DNA of 5,647 nt from Betaproteobacteria bacterium RBG_16_58_11. Its GTDB lineage: Bacteria > Pseudomonadota > Gammaproteobacteria > Burkholderiales > Thiobacteraceae. Position numbers and translations under genes: made by a program. Below are positions 1 to 5,647 of the stretch, piece by piece (the first letter of the stretch is position 1; each line of letters starts with the position of its first letter). The notes under the pieces are model-generated. The model was not told the origin of the DNA. It made no database searches and was given only the letters and a program-made list of their open reading frames with translations. The stretch lies in the NCBI GenBank assembly GCA_001770235.1, contig MEQN01000139.1, positions 26,839 to 32,485 of the forward strand. Reading direction: 5' to 3'.

Positions 1-773
1 CCGATTTGCATCTCATAGATGTTGCACGGCGCATGCAGCCAATCCAAAGCTTTGCGCCGTTCCAGCCAAGCGGCGTCGCTCCATTCATGGCGCGGCAGCG
101 GGGCGACCCGCGCCGCCGTGCTGGGGCGCAGCTCGAAGGCTTGCGCATAGGGGTCGGTTTTGACGAACACATTGCCGGTATGGCGGTTGCGGATTTCGAA
201 TTTATACAGACAGCCTGGCGCCAAATCGGGAATGAAAAGCTGCCACACGCCGCTCGCCCCGAGCGTGCGCATGGGGTGGGCGCGGCCATCCCAGCGATTG
301 AAATCGCCCACCACGCTGACGCGCTCCGCATTGGGCGCCCATACCGCGAAACTGACGCCTTGCACGCCTTGCAAGGCCATCGGCTGCGCGCCGAGCATGC
401 GGTAAGCTTGATAAAACCGGCCCTCGCCGAACAGGTATAGATCATGCTCGCTGATGGGATTAGGGAAGCAGTAGGGGTCATGCACTTCACGCGTCACATG
501 GCCATCGTCGAGTTGAATGCGATAGGGCGCGGCGGGCGCCGTTGCGCCGCGCCATTCGAACAGCCCTTCGGGGAGGATTCGGGTGAGCGGCGCCCAAGCC
601 CCATCGAGAAAAAGCGCCGCCTTGATGTGGTGCGGCGCGAATACTCGAATTACCCAGCCCGCCCCCTCTTGGTGCAGGCCGAGATAGGCGAAAGGATCGT
701 GCGAGCGGGCAGCGAGCAAGGCTTGGGCTGCGTGATTGACTTTGAGCGGGATGTCGTGTTTCATTGGTTTCAT
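1..773 (-). CDS. glgB: 1,4-alpha-glucan branching enzyme GlgB, N-terminal part (cut by left edge)
   Basis: GlgB (EC 2.4.1.18, GH13) cuts alpha-1,4 glucan chains and rejoins them as alpha-1,6 branches during cytoplasmic glycogen synthesis. I translated the minus strand from the ATG at 773-771; 257 codons stay open to the window edge. Residues about 15-105 match the GlgB N-terminal module (SHDPFAYLGLH near residue 24, then VHDPYCFPNPISEHDLYLFGEG). Residues about 125-215 are the CBM48-like domain, with the hallmark VSFAVWAPNAERVSVVGDFNRWDGR at 140-164 and VKTDPYAQAFELRP at 204-217. NIYEMQIG at the edge corresponds to the IYEVHLGSW stretch that opens the catalytic barrel, so the catalytic Asp/Glu residues and roughly 450-480 residues lie outside. 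An in-frame stop at 803-801 limits the start to ATG 773 or ATG 764 (MKHDIPL). Neither has a Shine-Dalgarno, so the choice is uncertain. It is divergent from glgC. Identity is secure; the start is less so. Confidence 0.94.
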   Translation of the reverse strand, partial: MKPMKHDIPLKVNHAAQALLAARSHDPFAYLGLHQEGAGWVIRVFAPHHIKAALFLDGAWAPLTRILPEGLFEWRGATAPAAPYRIQLDDGHVTREVHDPYCFPNPISEHDLYLFGEGRFYQAYRMLGAQPMALQGVQGVSFAVWAPNAERVSVVGDFNRWDGRAHPMRTLGASGVWQLFIPDLAPGCLYKFEIRNRHTGNVFVKTDPYAQAFELRPSTAARVAPLPRHEWSDAAWLERRKALDWLHAPCNIYEMQI

Positions 774-818
774 TTTAGTAGGTTGCGCGGCTGAACGGAT
801 TCATCAGCGTGTAACGAA

Positions 819-846
819 ATTATAGACATCATACCCAGTTCTTGAA
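819..846 (-). promoter_or_regulatory. Candidate sigma70 promoter for glgB
   Basis: On the minus strand there is a perfect TATAAT -10 box (plus-strand 819-824). A weak -35, TTCAAG at 846-841, lies 16 bases further upstream and matches TTGACA at only 3 of 6 positions. Transcription would start near 812 and leave a leader of about 40 bases before the glgB ATG at 773. The box sits in the 147-bp space between the divergent glgB and glgC starts, which is where such a promoter is expected. The weak -35 suggests activator dependence, but that is inference; no operator could be identified. Confidence 0.5.
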
Positions 847-884
847 GCCTTGCGCGCTTACCGGCCTTTTCATCGAGTTTCCCT

Positions 885-914
885 TTGGCGTATAGCTCCC
901 GCATCAACTAGAAT
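885..914 (+). promoter_or_regulatory. Candidate promoter for glgC, possibly giving a leaderless mRNA
   Basis: TTGGCG (885-890, 4 of 6 to TTGACA) and TAGAAT (909-914, 5 of 6 to TATAAT) are 18 bases apart. The -10 box ends only six bases before the glgC ATG at 921, so transcription would begin at or next to the start codon. No Shine-Dalgarno is visible before this ATG, which agrees with a leaderless message. An alternative -10, TATAGC at 891-896, has only a poor -35 (TTTCAT, 868-873) and would give a leader of about 20 bases. The match is modest and could be chance. Confidence 0.3.
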
Positions 915-920
915 CAGACA

Positions 921-2222
921 ATGAGTTCCCAAGACGAAGAGCTGAAGAAGCAAAAAGAGTACCCCCGGTTCGTCAGCCTGCTGACGAAGAATACGGTTGC
1001 GCTGATTCTGGCCGGGGGGCGCGGCAGCCGCCTGAAGCATCTCACCGATTGGCGCGCCAAGCCGGCGGTGCCGTTCGGCGGCAAATTCCGCATTATCGAT
1101 TTCCCCTTGTCCAATTGCCTGAACTCGGGCATCCGGCGCATCGGCGTCGTGACTCAATACAAAGCGCATAGCCTGATTCAGCACATGCAGCGCGGCTGGG
1201 GTTTCTTGCGCGGCGAATTCAACGAGTTCATCGATTTGATGCCGGCGCAGCAGCGCATCGAGGCCGAATGGTACAAGGGCACGGCGGACGCGGTGTTCCA
1301 GAACATGGACATCCTGCGCCACTATGCGCCGGAGTTCGTGCTGATCCTGGCCGGCGATCACATCTACAAAATGGACTACGGCGAAATGCTCGCCTCGCAC
1401 GCGGCCTCCGCCGCCGATCTCACCATCGCTTGCCTGGATGTGCCGATCGAGGATGCGCAAGCGTTCGGCGTGATGAGCGTGGACGAGTATCAGCGCATCG
1501 TCGATTTCAACGAGAAGCCGGAGCATCCCACCCCCATGCCGGGCGACCCGTCGCGCGCGATGGCGAGCATGGGGATATACATTTTCAACGCCAAATTCTT
1601 GTATGAGCAATTGATTCGCGATGCGGACGATCCAAACTCCGAGCACGATTTCGGCAAGGATATTATTCCCTATCTGGTGTCGCGTTATCGCGTGTTCGCG
1701 CACCGCTTTTCCGAAAGCTGTGTCGGGGTGCAGAACGGCGCGCCCTATTGGCGCGATGTGGGGACGATCGAAGCGTATTGGGAAGCCAACATGGAGTTGG
1801 CCAAAATCACGCCCGATCTCAATCTCTATGATCATAAATGGCCGATCTGGACTTACCAAGAGCAGTTGCCGCCGGCCAAATTCGTGTTCGATGACGAAGA
1901 GCGGCGCGGCATGGCGGTCGATTCGATGGTATCCGGCGGCTGCATTATCAGCGGCGCGATCGTACGGCGCTCGGTGCTGTTTTCGAATGTGCGGGTAAAT
2001 ACGTATTCCGAAGTGACCGATTCGGTGATTTTGCCGAATGTGGATATCGGCCGTTATGCGCGTTTGAGCCGCGTGGTGGTGGATAAGGGTTGCCGCATTC
2101 CGGACGGTCTGGAAGTGGGCTTTGACCCTATCAAGGATGCCGAGCGATTTTACGTGACCGACAAAGGCGTGACGCTGATTACACCGGAAATGCTCGGCCA
2201 GTATATCCACCACGTAAGATAA
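921..2222 (+). CDS. glgC: Glucose-1-phosphate adenylyltransferase (ADP-glucose pyrophosphorylase) GlgC
   Basis: GlgC (EC 2.7.7.27) makes ADP-glucose and pyrophosphate from ATP and glucose-1-phosphate, the committed and regulated step of bacterial glycogen synthesis; it acts as a cytoplasmic homotetramer. At 433 aa it has the normal family length. The nucleotidyltransferase domain (about 25-300) has [12 protein letters not shown] (28-39), [21 protein letters not shown] (45-65), WYKGTADAV (117-125), LILAGDHIY (141-149, with D146 aligning to E. coli catalytic D142), FNEKP (196-200, K199 aligning to E. coli K195 that contacts glucose-1-phosphate), HDFGKDIIP and [12 protein letters not shown] (277-288). 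A C-terminal left-handed beta-helix follows ([23 protein letters not shown] region, 338-360). An in-frame stop at 909-911 makes ATG 921 the only sensible start; there is no Shine-Dalgarno. The position of E. coli K39, central to fructose-1,6-bisphosphate activation, is W44 here, so the activator may differ. Confidence 0.98.
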   Translation: MSSQDEELKKQKEYPRFVSLLTKNTVALILAGGRGSRLKHLTDWRAKPAVPFGGKFRIIDFPLSNCLNSGIRRIGVVTQYKAHSLIQHMQRGWGFLRGEFNEFIDLMPAQQRIEAEWYKGTADAVFQNMDILRHYAPEFVLILAGDHIYKMDYGEMLASHAASAADLTIACLDVPIEDAQAFGVMSVDEYQRIVDFNEKPEHPTPMPGDPSRAMASMGIYIFNAKFLYEQLIRDADDPNSEHDFGKDIIPYLVSRYRVFAHRFSESCVGVQNGAPYWRDVGTIEAYWEANMELAKITPDLNLYDHKWPIWTYQEQLPPAKFVFDDEERRGMAVDSMVSGGCIISGAIVRRSVLFSNVRVNTYSEVTDSVILPNVDIGRYARLSRVVVDKGCRIPDGLEVGFDPIKDAERFYVTDKGVTLITPEMLGQYIHHVR

Positions 2223-2227
2223 TTACT

Positions 2228-2258
2228 CGCGAAGCGAGACTCCGTCCCTCTCTCCCGC
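2228..2258. repeat. Spaced direct repeat, copy 1
   Basis: CGCGAAGCGAGAC (2228-2240), five unrelated bases, then CCCTCTCTCCCGC (2246-2258). Both 13-base blocks recur with exactly the same 5-base spacing at 2351-2381. The repeat starts five bases after the glgC stop. CTCGC-GAA-GCGAG at 2226-2238 and CCCGC-TT-GCGGG at 2254-2265 are small hairpins within or overlapping it. No T-run follows either one, so I do not call a terminator. Confidence 0.8.
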
Positions 2259-2340
2259 TTGCGGGACTGCGGAAGGGTCGCTGCGCAGCAGCGGGGCACC
2301 CACCGGCGTACCCCTTGCGGGTGAAGAGCCGGAGAGAGGG
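2246..2340. repeat. Inverted-repeat element with internal hairpins (dispersed-repeat-like)
   Basis: The ends CCCTCTCTCCCG (2246-2257) and CCGGAGAGAGGG (2329-2340) are inverted repeats matching at 11 of 12 positions. Between them are CGCTGC-GCA-GCAGCG (2279-2293, a perfect 6-bp stem) and CACCC/GGGTG (2297-2301 with 2319-2323). Similar CCCTCTC...GAGAGGG elements are common as intergenic dispersed repeats in proteobacteria, so this is probably one member of a genomic family. No transposase or coding region is present. A role in mRNA folding or 3'-end protection of glgC is possible but is inference. Confidence 0.65.
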
Positions 2341-2350
2341 CAACCACAAA

Positions 2351-2381
2351 CGCGAAGCGAGACCAAAACCCTCTCTCCCGC
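2351..2381. repeat. Spaced direct repeat, copy 2
   Basis: The second copy of the two 13-base blocks: CGCGAAGCGAGAC (2351-2363), a different 5-base spacer (CAAAA) and CCCTCTCTCCCGC (2369-2381). It lies 123 bases after copy 1, and 26 of 31 positions are identical, with all differences in the spacer. The sequence after it (AAACGCGCAG) lacks the TTGCGGG that completes the hairpin in copy 1, so this looks like a partial copy. Confidence 0.8.
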
Positions 2382-2405
2382 AAACGCGCAGCCTCAAGTC
2401 AACGA

Positions 2406-2445
2406 GTTGTCGTGCCGATAAGGTGGGTGTGACAACGTTTTATCG
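2406..2445 (+). promoter_or_regulatory. Interleaved inverted repeats just upstream of the first GH57 gene
   Basis: Two 6-bp inverted repeats overlap in order: GTTGTC (2406-2411) with GACAAC (2431-2436), and CGATAA (2416-2421) with TTATCG (2440-2445). As RNA they could pair together as an H-type pseudoknot. As DNA they could be operator half-sites. They end 11 bases before the ATG at 2457, in a leader with no Shine-Dalgarno. I found no convincing -35/-10 pair here. Each pairing is short, so chance is a real possibility. Confidence 0.25.
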
Positions 2446-2456
2446 ACACCCCAAAC

Positions 2457-4181
2457 ATGAGTGAATCGCCCCGCAAATTGAATCTGATCCTGTGCTGGCA
2501 CATGCACCAGCCGGATTACCGCAACTATGCCAATGGCGAGTTCGTCTTGCCTTGGACTTATTTGCACGCGGCCAAAGACTACACCGACATGGCTTACCAC
2601 CTGGAACAAAACCCGCAAGCGCGGGCGGTGGTGAATTTCGTGCCGGTGCTGCTCGACCAATTGGAGGACTACTCGCGCCAATTCAAAACCGGCGAGATAC
2701 GCGATCCCCTGCTGCGCTTGCTGGCGCGCGAGGATATGAATGATCTCTCGCCGGAGGAGCGCAACCTGCTGCTCGATCGCTGCTTCCGCTGCAACCATAT
2801 CACCATGATCGAGCCCTACCCGCCCTATCGGCGGCTGCTCAAGCTGTTTCAAGAAATCGATTTGCACGAGGATAAGCACTTCGAGTACTTGTCGGGGCAA
2901 TATCTCGCCGATCTGGTGACCTGGTATCACCTGATCTGGACCGGTGAGTCGGTGCGCCGCAACACCGAATTGATTCCACGCTTGATGAGCCAAGGCGCGT
3001 TGTTCAGCTACACCGATCGGCGCTTGCTGTTCGAGTTGTACGGCGAGTTGATCGCGGGCCTGATTCCGCGCTATCGCAAGCTGCTGGAGGAAGGGCGCAT
3101 CGAGATTTCCACCACGCCGCACTATCATCCGATCGCGCCGCTCTTGATCGATATAAAAAGCGCGCGCGAAGCGCTGCCCGATTCCAGCTTGCCGGAAACG
3201 CCGGCCTATCCCGGCGGCGTCGAGCGCATGGCGTTCCACATCGAGTCCGCTTTTGCCTCGCACGAGGCGCGCTTCGGGCGCCGCCCGGGCGGCATGTGGC
3301 CGGCGGAAGGCGCGGTATCGCAGGCGTCGCTCATGCTGCTGGCGCAGCATGGCGTGAAATGGGCCGCCACCGGCGAAGGCGTGCTGGTGAATAGTCTGCG
3401 TCAATCTCATGGCCAGGTGCCCGAGAAGGCGGAATACCTGTACCGGCCGTATCGCGTGCATGACGCCGCGCAACAGATTCATTGCTTCTTCCGTGATGAC
3501 CGGCTCTCCGATCTGATCGGCTTCGAGTATGCGAAATGGTACGGGCGCGACGCGGTGGCGAATTTCGTCAATGAACTGGAGTCGATTTATCAGCGCACCG
3601 AGCAAGGGGAAAATCCCGTGGTGTCGGTGATTCTCGATGGCGAAAACGCCTGGGAATACTATCCCTACAACGGCTACTACTTCTTGTCCGAGCTGTATGA
3701 AGCGCTGGCCGAGCATCCACATATTCGTTTGACGACGTTCACGGATTATCTGGCGCGCTGCGCAGACAGCGCCGCGCTGTGCACGCGCGTGGGCCATCTG
3801 CCGCAGGTGGTGGCGGGCAGTTGGGTGTACGGCAACCTGGCCACCTGGATCGGCGAGCACGATAAAAACCGCGCATGGGATTTGCTTTGCGCAGCCAAAC
3901 AAAGTTATGATCTCGTCATGGGGAGCGGGCGCTTGTCGGTGCAGGAGCGCGCCGCCGCCTCGCGCCAGTTGGCCGATTGCGAAAGCTCCGATTGGTTCTG
4001 GTGGTTTGGGGATTACAACCCGTCGCACAGCGTGGCGATGTTCGACGCGCTGTTCCGTTCCAATTTGAGAAACTTATACCAGCATCTGCAATTACCGGTA
4101 CCCGTTGCGCTGGAGCATCCGATCAGCCAAGGCAGCGCCGCCTCGGCCGAGGCGGGTGGAACCATGCGGCGCGGAAGCTAG
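2457..4181 (+). CDS. GH57 glycoside hydrolase (alpha-amylase / amylopullulanase-like, COG1449 type)
   Basis: A 574-aa retaining enzyme of family GH57, expected to hydrolyse alpha-1,4 (perhaps also alpha-1,6) glucan bonds in glycogen or maltodextrin. No signal peptide is visible, so it is probably cytoplasmic. The five GH57 regions appear in order: HMHQPDYR (15-22), GRIEISTTPHYHPIAPL (213-229), GGMWPAEGAVS (278-288, predicted nucleophile E284), VILDGENAWEYYP (391-403, predicted acid D394) and GSWVYGNLATWIG (454-466). SDWFWWFGDYNPSHS (511-525) is typical of this subgroup. The C-terminal 17 residues are Ala/Gly/Ser-rich and look disordered. An in-frame stop at 2430-2432 leaves ATG 2457 as the start; no Shine-Dalgarno is seen. 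It follows glgC by 234 bp and precedes another GH57 gene by 21 bp. Family is sure; exact specificity is not, because GH57 also contains branching enzymes and glucanotransferases. Confidence 0.93.
   Translation: MSESPRKLNLILCWHMHQPDYRNYANGEFVLPWTYLHAAKDYTDMAYHLEQNPQARAVVNFVPVLLDQLEDYSRQFKTGEIRDPLLRLLAREDMNDLSPEERNLLLDRCFRCNHITMIEPYPPYRRLLKLFQEIDLHEDKHFEYLSGQYLADLVTWYHLIWTGESVRRNTELIPRLMSQGALFSYTDRRLLFELYGELIAGLIPRYRKLLEEGRIEISTTPHYHPIAPLLIDIKSAREALPDSSLPETPAYPGGVERMAFHIESAFASHEARFGRRPGGMWPAEGAVSQASLMLLAQHGVKWAATGEGVLVNSLRQSHGQVPEKAEYLYRPYRVHDAAQQIHCFFRDDRLSDLIGFEYAKWYGRDAVANFVNELESIYQRTEQGENPVVSVILDGENAWEYYPYNGYYFLSELYEALAEHPHIRLTTFTDYLARCADSAALCTRVGHLPQVVAGSWVYGNLATWIGEHDKNRAWDLLCAAKQSYDLVMGSGRLSVQERAAASRQLADCESSDWFWWFGDYNPSHSVAMFDALFRSNLRNLYQHLQLPVPVALEHPISQGSAASAEAGGTMRRGS
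4138..4155. repeat. Perfect 18-bp palindrome at the 3' end of the first GH57 gene
   Basis: CCGCCTCGG (4138-4146) is followed directly by its reverse complement CCGAGGCGG (4147-4155). As RNA it would fold into a 7-bp GC-rich stem with a GGCC loop. It encodes part of the Ala-rich C-terminal tail and lies 48 bases before the next gene's ATG. No T-run follows, so it is not a classical terminator. It could slow or pause expression between the two genes, or bind a dimeric protein; both are inference. Confidence 0.6.
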
Positions 4182-4185
4182 CAAC

Positions 4186-4189
4186 AGGA
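4186..4189 (+). promoter_or_regulatory. Weak Shine-Dalgarno (AGGA) for the second GH57 gene
   Basis: AGGA lies 13 bases before the ATG at 4203, further than the usual 5-9. It is the only ribosome-binding-like sequence in the 21-bp gap. With such a short gap, translational coupling from the upstream gene may matter more. Confidence 0.4.
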
Positions 4190-4202
4190 AACTGAAACAA
4201 CG

Positions 4203-5647
4203 ATGAGCCGAATCTCTTTATTGTTGGGCGTGCATGCCCACCAGCCGGTGGGGAATTTTCACGAGGTGGTGGAAGATGCGCATCGCCGCTGCTATCGGCC
4301 CTTCATCGAAACGCTGCATGGCTATCCCGATTTCAAATTCACGGTGCATTTTTCCGGCTGGTTGTTGGATTTCCTGCTCGCACATTTTCCGCAGGACATG
4401 GCGCTGTTGCATGAAATGGTTGCGCGCGGCCAGGCAGAGTTGTTCGGCGCGGGCGATACCGAGCCGGTGCTGGCGGTGATCCCCAATCGCGATCGCATCG
4501 GCCAGATCAAAACCCTCTCCGATAAGCTGGAGAAAAAGCTTGGCGCGCGGCCCAAGGGCGCTTGGCTCACCGAGCGCGTGTGGGAAGCCACCGTGGTGCC
4601 GGCGCTGGCCGATGCCGGCATCGACTATGTGACGGTCGATGACTATCACTTTCTGTGCACCGGCAAGCGCATCGAAGAATTGAATGGCTTTTACACCACG
4701 GAAGAAGACGGGCGGCGGCTCGATCTGTTCCCGATTTCCGAAGCGCTGCGCTACCGCTTGCCGTTTTCCCCCGCCGATGAAGCGGTGCGCTACATCGAGA
4801 GCCAAGCGCAAATGGAGCAGGAAGTCGCCGCCGTGTATTTCGACGACATCGAAAAATTCGGCATCTGGCCCGAAACCTATGAATGGGTGTATGAGAAGGG
4901 CTGGCTCAAGCAATTCATCGAGGGTGTGCTCGCATCAAACATTATTCGCACCCAGCGTTACGACGAGTATCACGCCCAGGCCAAGACGCGCGGCGTGGTG
5001 TACTTGCCCACGGCTTCTTATATCGAGATGAACGAATGGACGCTGCCGGCGCAGGCCGCCAATACTTACGCCGAGCTGGTGCATGAGGCCAAGCAGCAAG
5101 GCCGCTTCGAGCAGCATAAGGCGTTCTTGCGCGGCGGCATCTGGAAAAATTTCCTCACCCGCTATCCCGAGTCGAACTGGATGCACAAGCGCATGCTCGG
5201 CCTGTCGCAGCGGCTGCATGCCTTGCATGGCCACGCCAAACACGCTGAGCTGCTCGATCTGCTCTACCAGGCCCAGGCCAACGATGCTTACTGGCATGGA
5301 CTGTTCGGCGGGCTGTATCTGCCGCATCTGCGGCGCGCGGTGTACCAAGCCATGGTGCGCTTGGAGCGGCGCCTGGATGAGTTGGATCAGCGGCCGGCGC
5401 GTGAAGTTTACGATCTCGATCTGGACGGCCAAGATGAGTTGCTTGTGCACAATGAATCCTTGCAAGCGATTTTTCGCCTCGATGGCAGCGCGACCATCGC
5501 CGAACTCGATGCCTATGCGCTGAATCATAATTTCGGCGATTCCCTGGCGCGTCAGGATGAGCACTACTACCGCAAGATTCATCTGGGTGAGCAGAATAAC
5601 GCACACGATGGCGAGGGCATTACCTCGGCGCATGACCGGGTGAGTTT
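4203..5647 (+). CDS. GH57 4-alpha-glucanotransferase / alpha-amylase-type enzyme (cut by right edge)
   Basis: A GH57 enzyme of the Thermococcus 4-alpha-glucanotransferase (TLGT) type, which moves or hydrolyses alpha-1,4 glucan segments. I translated 481 codons, open to the edge. GH57 regions: VHAHQP (10-15), ELFGAGDTEPVLAVIP (79-94), GAWLTERVWE (119-128, predicted nucleophile E124, matching TLGT E123), VYFDDIEKFGIWP (211-223, predicted acid D215, matching TLGT D214) and YIEMNEWTLP (273-282). About 268-385 is the central DUF1925-like domain. The VYDLDLDGQDELLVHNESLQAIF stretch (from 402) opens the C-terminal DUF1926-like beta domain. TLGT is about 660 aa, so some 170-180 residues are missing here. 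Region 4 reads DIE where many members have DGE. No signal peptide is seen. It is in the same frame as the upstream GH57 gene and likely in the same operon. Family is sure; transferase versus amylase activity is not settled. Confidence 0.93.
   Translation, partial: MSRISLLLGVHAHQPVGNFHEVVEDAHRRCYRPFIETLHGYPDFKFTVHFSGWLLDFLLAHFPQDMALLHEMVARGQAELFGAGDTEPVLAVIPNRDRIGQIKTLSDKLEKKLGARPKGAWLTERVWEATVVPALADAGIDYVTVDDYHFLCTGKRIEELNGFYTTEEDGRRLDLFPISEALRYRLPFSPADEAVRYIESQAQMEQEVAAVYFDDIEKFGIWPETYEWVYEKGWLKQFIEGVLASNIIRTQRYDEYHAQAKTRGVVYLPTASYIEMNEWTLPAQAANTYAELVHEAKQQGRFEQHKAFLRGGIWKNFLTRYPESNWMHKRMLGLSQRLHALHGHAKHAELLDLLYQAQANDAYWHGLFGGLYLPHLRRAVYQAMVRLERRLDELDQRPAREVYDLDLDGQDELLVHNESLQAIFRLDGSATIAELDAYALNHNFGDSLARQDEHYYRKIHLGEQNNAHDGEGITSAHDRVS

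Noticed and set aside
6..794. Two plus-strand open frames (144 and 116 aa) in the first 800 bases
   Set aside because: They lie opposite the continuous GlgB reading frame and show no protein-family signal.
870..2213. 447-aa open frame on the minus strand opposite glgC
   Set aside because: His/Arg/Ile-rich translation with no recognisable domain. It is antisense to a clear GlgC and results from GC-rich codon bias.
2246..2265. Intrinsic terminator after glgC
   Set aside because: GC-rich hairpins are present but no T-run follows any of them on the plus strand.
2226..2381. CRISPR array or insertion sequence
   Set aside because: Only two repeat copies 123 bases apart, no unit-length spacers, no transposase and no target duplication.
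2150..2397. Two short minus-strand open frames (77 and 72 aa) over the glgC-GH57 gap
   Set aside because: They translate the repeat element; sequences of this kind are often mis-annotated as hypothetical proteins.
2394..4028. 544-aa open frame on the minus strand opposite the first GH57 gene
   Set aside because: Composition typical of an antisense shadow, no domain seen, and the plus strand holds all five GH57 motifs.
4489..4496. GCGATCGC, the cyanobacterial HIP1 octamer
   Set aside because: I noticed only one copy, inside coding sequence, and the proteins look proteobacterial rather than cyanobacterial.

Overview
The window reads as a chromosomal glycogen / alpha-glucan locus from a GC-rich Gram-negative bacterium. 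The GlgC sequence (the [22 protein letters not shown] style) and the GC-rich codon use fit a proteobacterium, most likely a betaproteobacterium. That placement is inferred from sequence style only and is not secure. I see no RNA genes, transposases, CRISPR arrays, phage genes or sign of recent transfer.

Layout: (1) 1-773, minus strand: the N-terminal third of a glycogen branching enzyme (glgB), cut by the left edge. (2) 774-920: a 147-bp divergent promoter region, with a perfect TATAAT for glgB on the minus strand and a weaker promoter candidate for glgC lying very close to its ATG. (3) 921-2222, plus strand: complete glgC, ADP-glucose pyrophosphorylase. (4) 2223-2456: a 234-bp gap holding a mosaic repeat (two copies of a spaced 13+13-bp direct repeat, one CCCTCTCTC/GAGAGAGGG inverted repeat and several small hairpins), then a short leader with interleaved inverted repeats. 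(5) 2457-4181, plus: a complete GH57 glycoside hydrolase of the alpha-amylase / amylopullulanase-like COG1449 type. It ends in a low-complexity tail encoded partly by a perfect 18-bp palindrome. (6) 4203-5647, plus: a second GH57 enzyme of the 4-alpha-glucanotransferase type (resembling Thermococcus TLGT), cut by the right edge inside its C-terminal DUF1926-like domain.

Together the genes would make ADP-glucose (GlgC), branch the growing glucan (GlgB) and trim or rearrange alpha-1,4 chains (the two GH57 enzymes). Glycogen synthase (glgA) and phosphorylase (glgP) are not in the window. The two GH57 genes are 21 bp apart and in the same frame, so they are probably co-transcribed. glgB is transcribed the other way.

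I found no clearly new biological system. The points most worth a second look are the GlgC regulatory position occupied by Trp instead of the E. coli activator lysine, the palindrome at the GH57-GH57 junction, the mosaic repeat after glgC, and the absence of Shine-Dalgarno sequences at three of the four gene starts.
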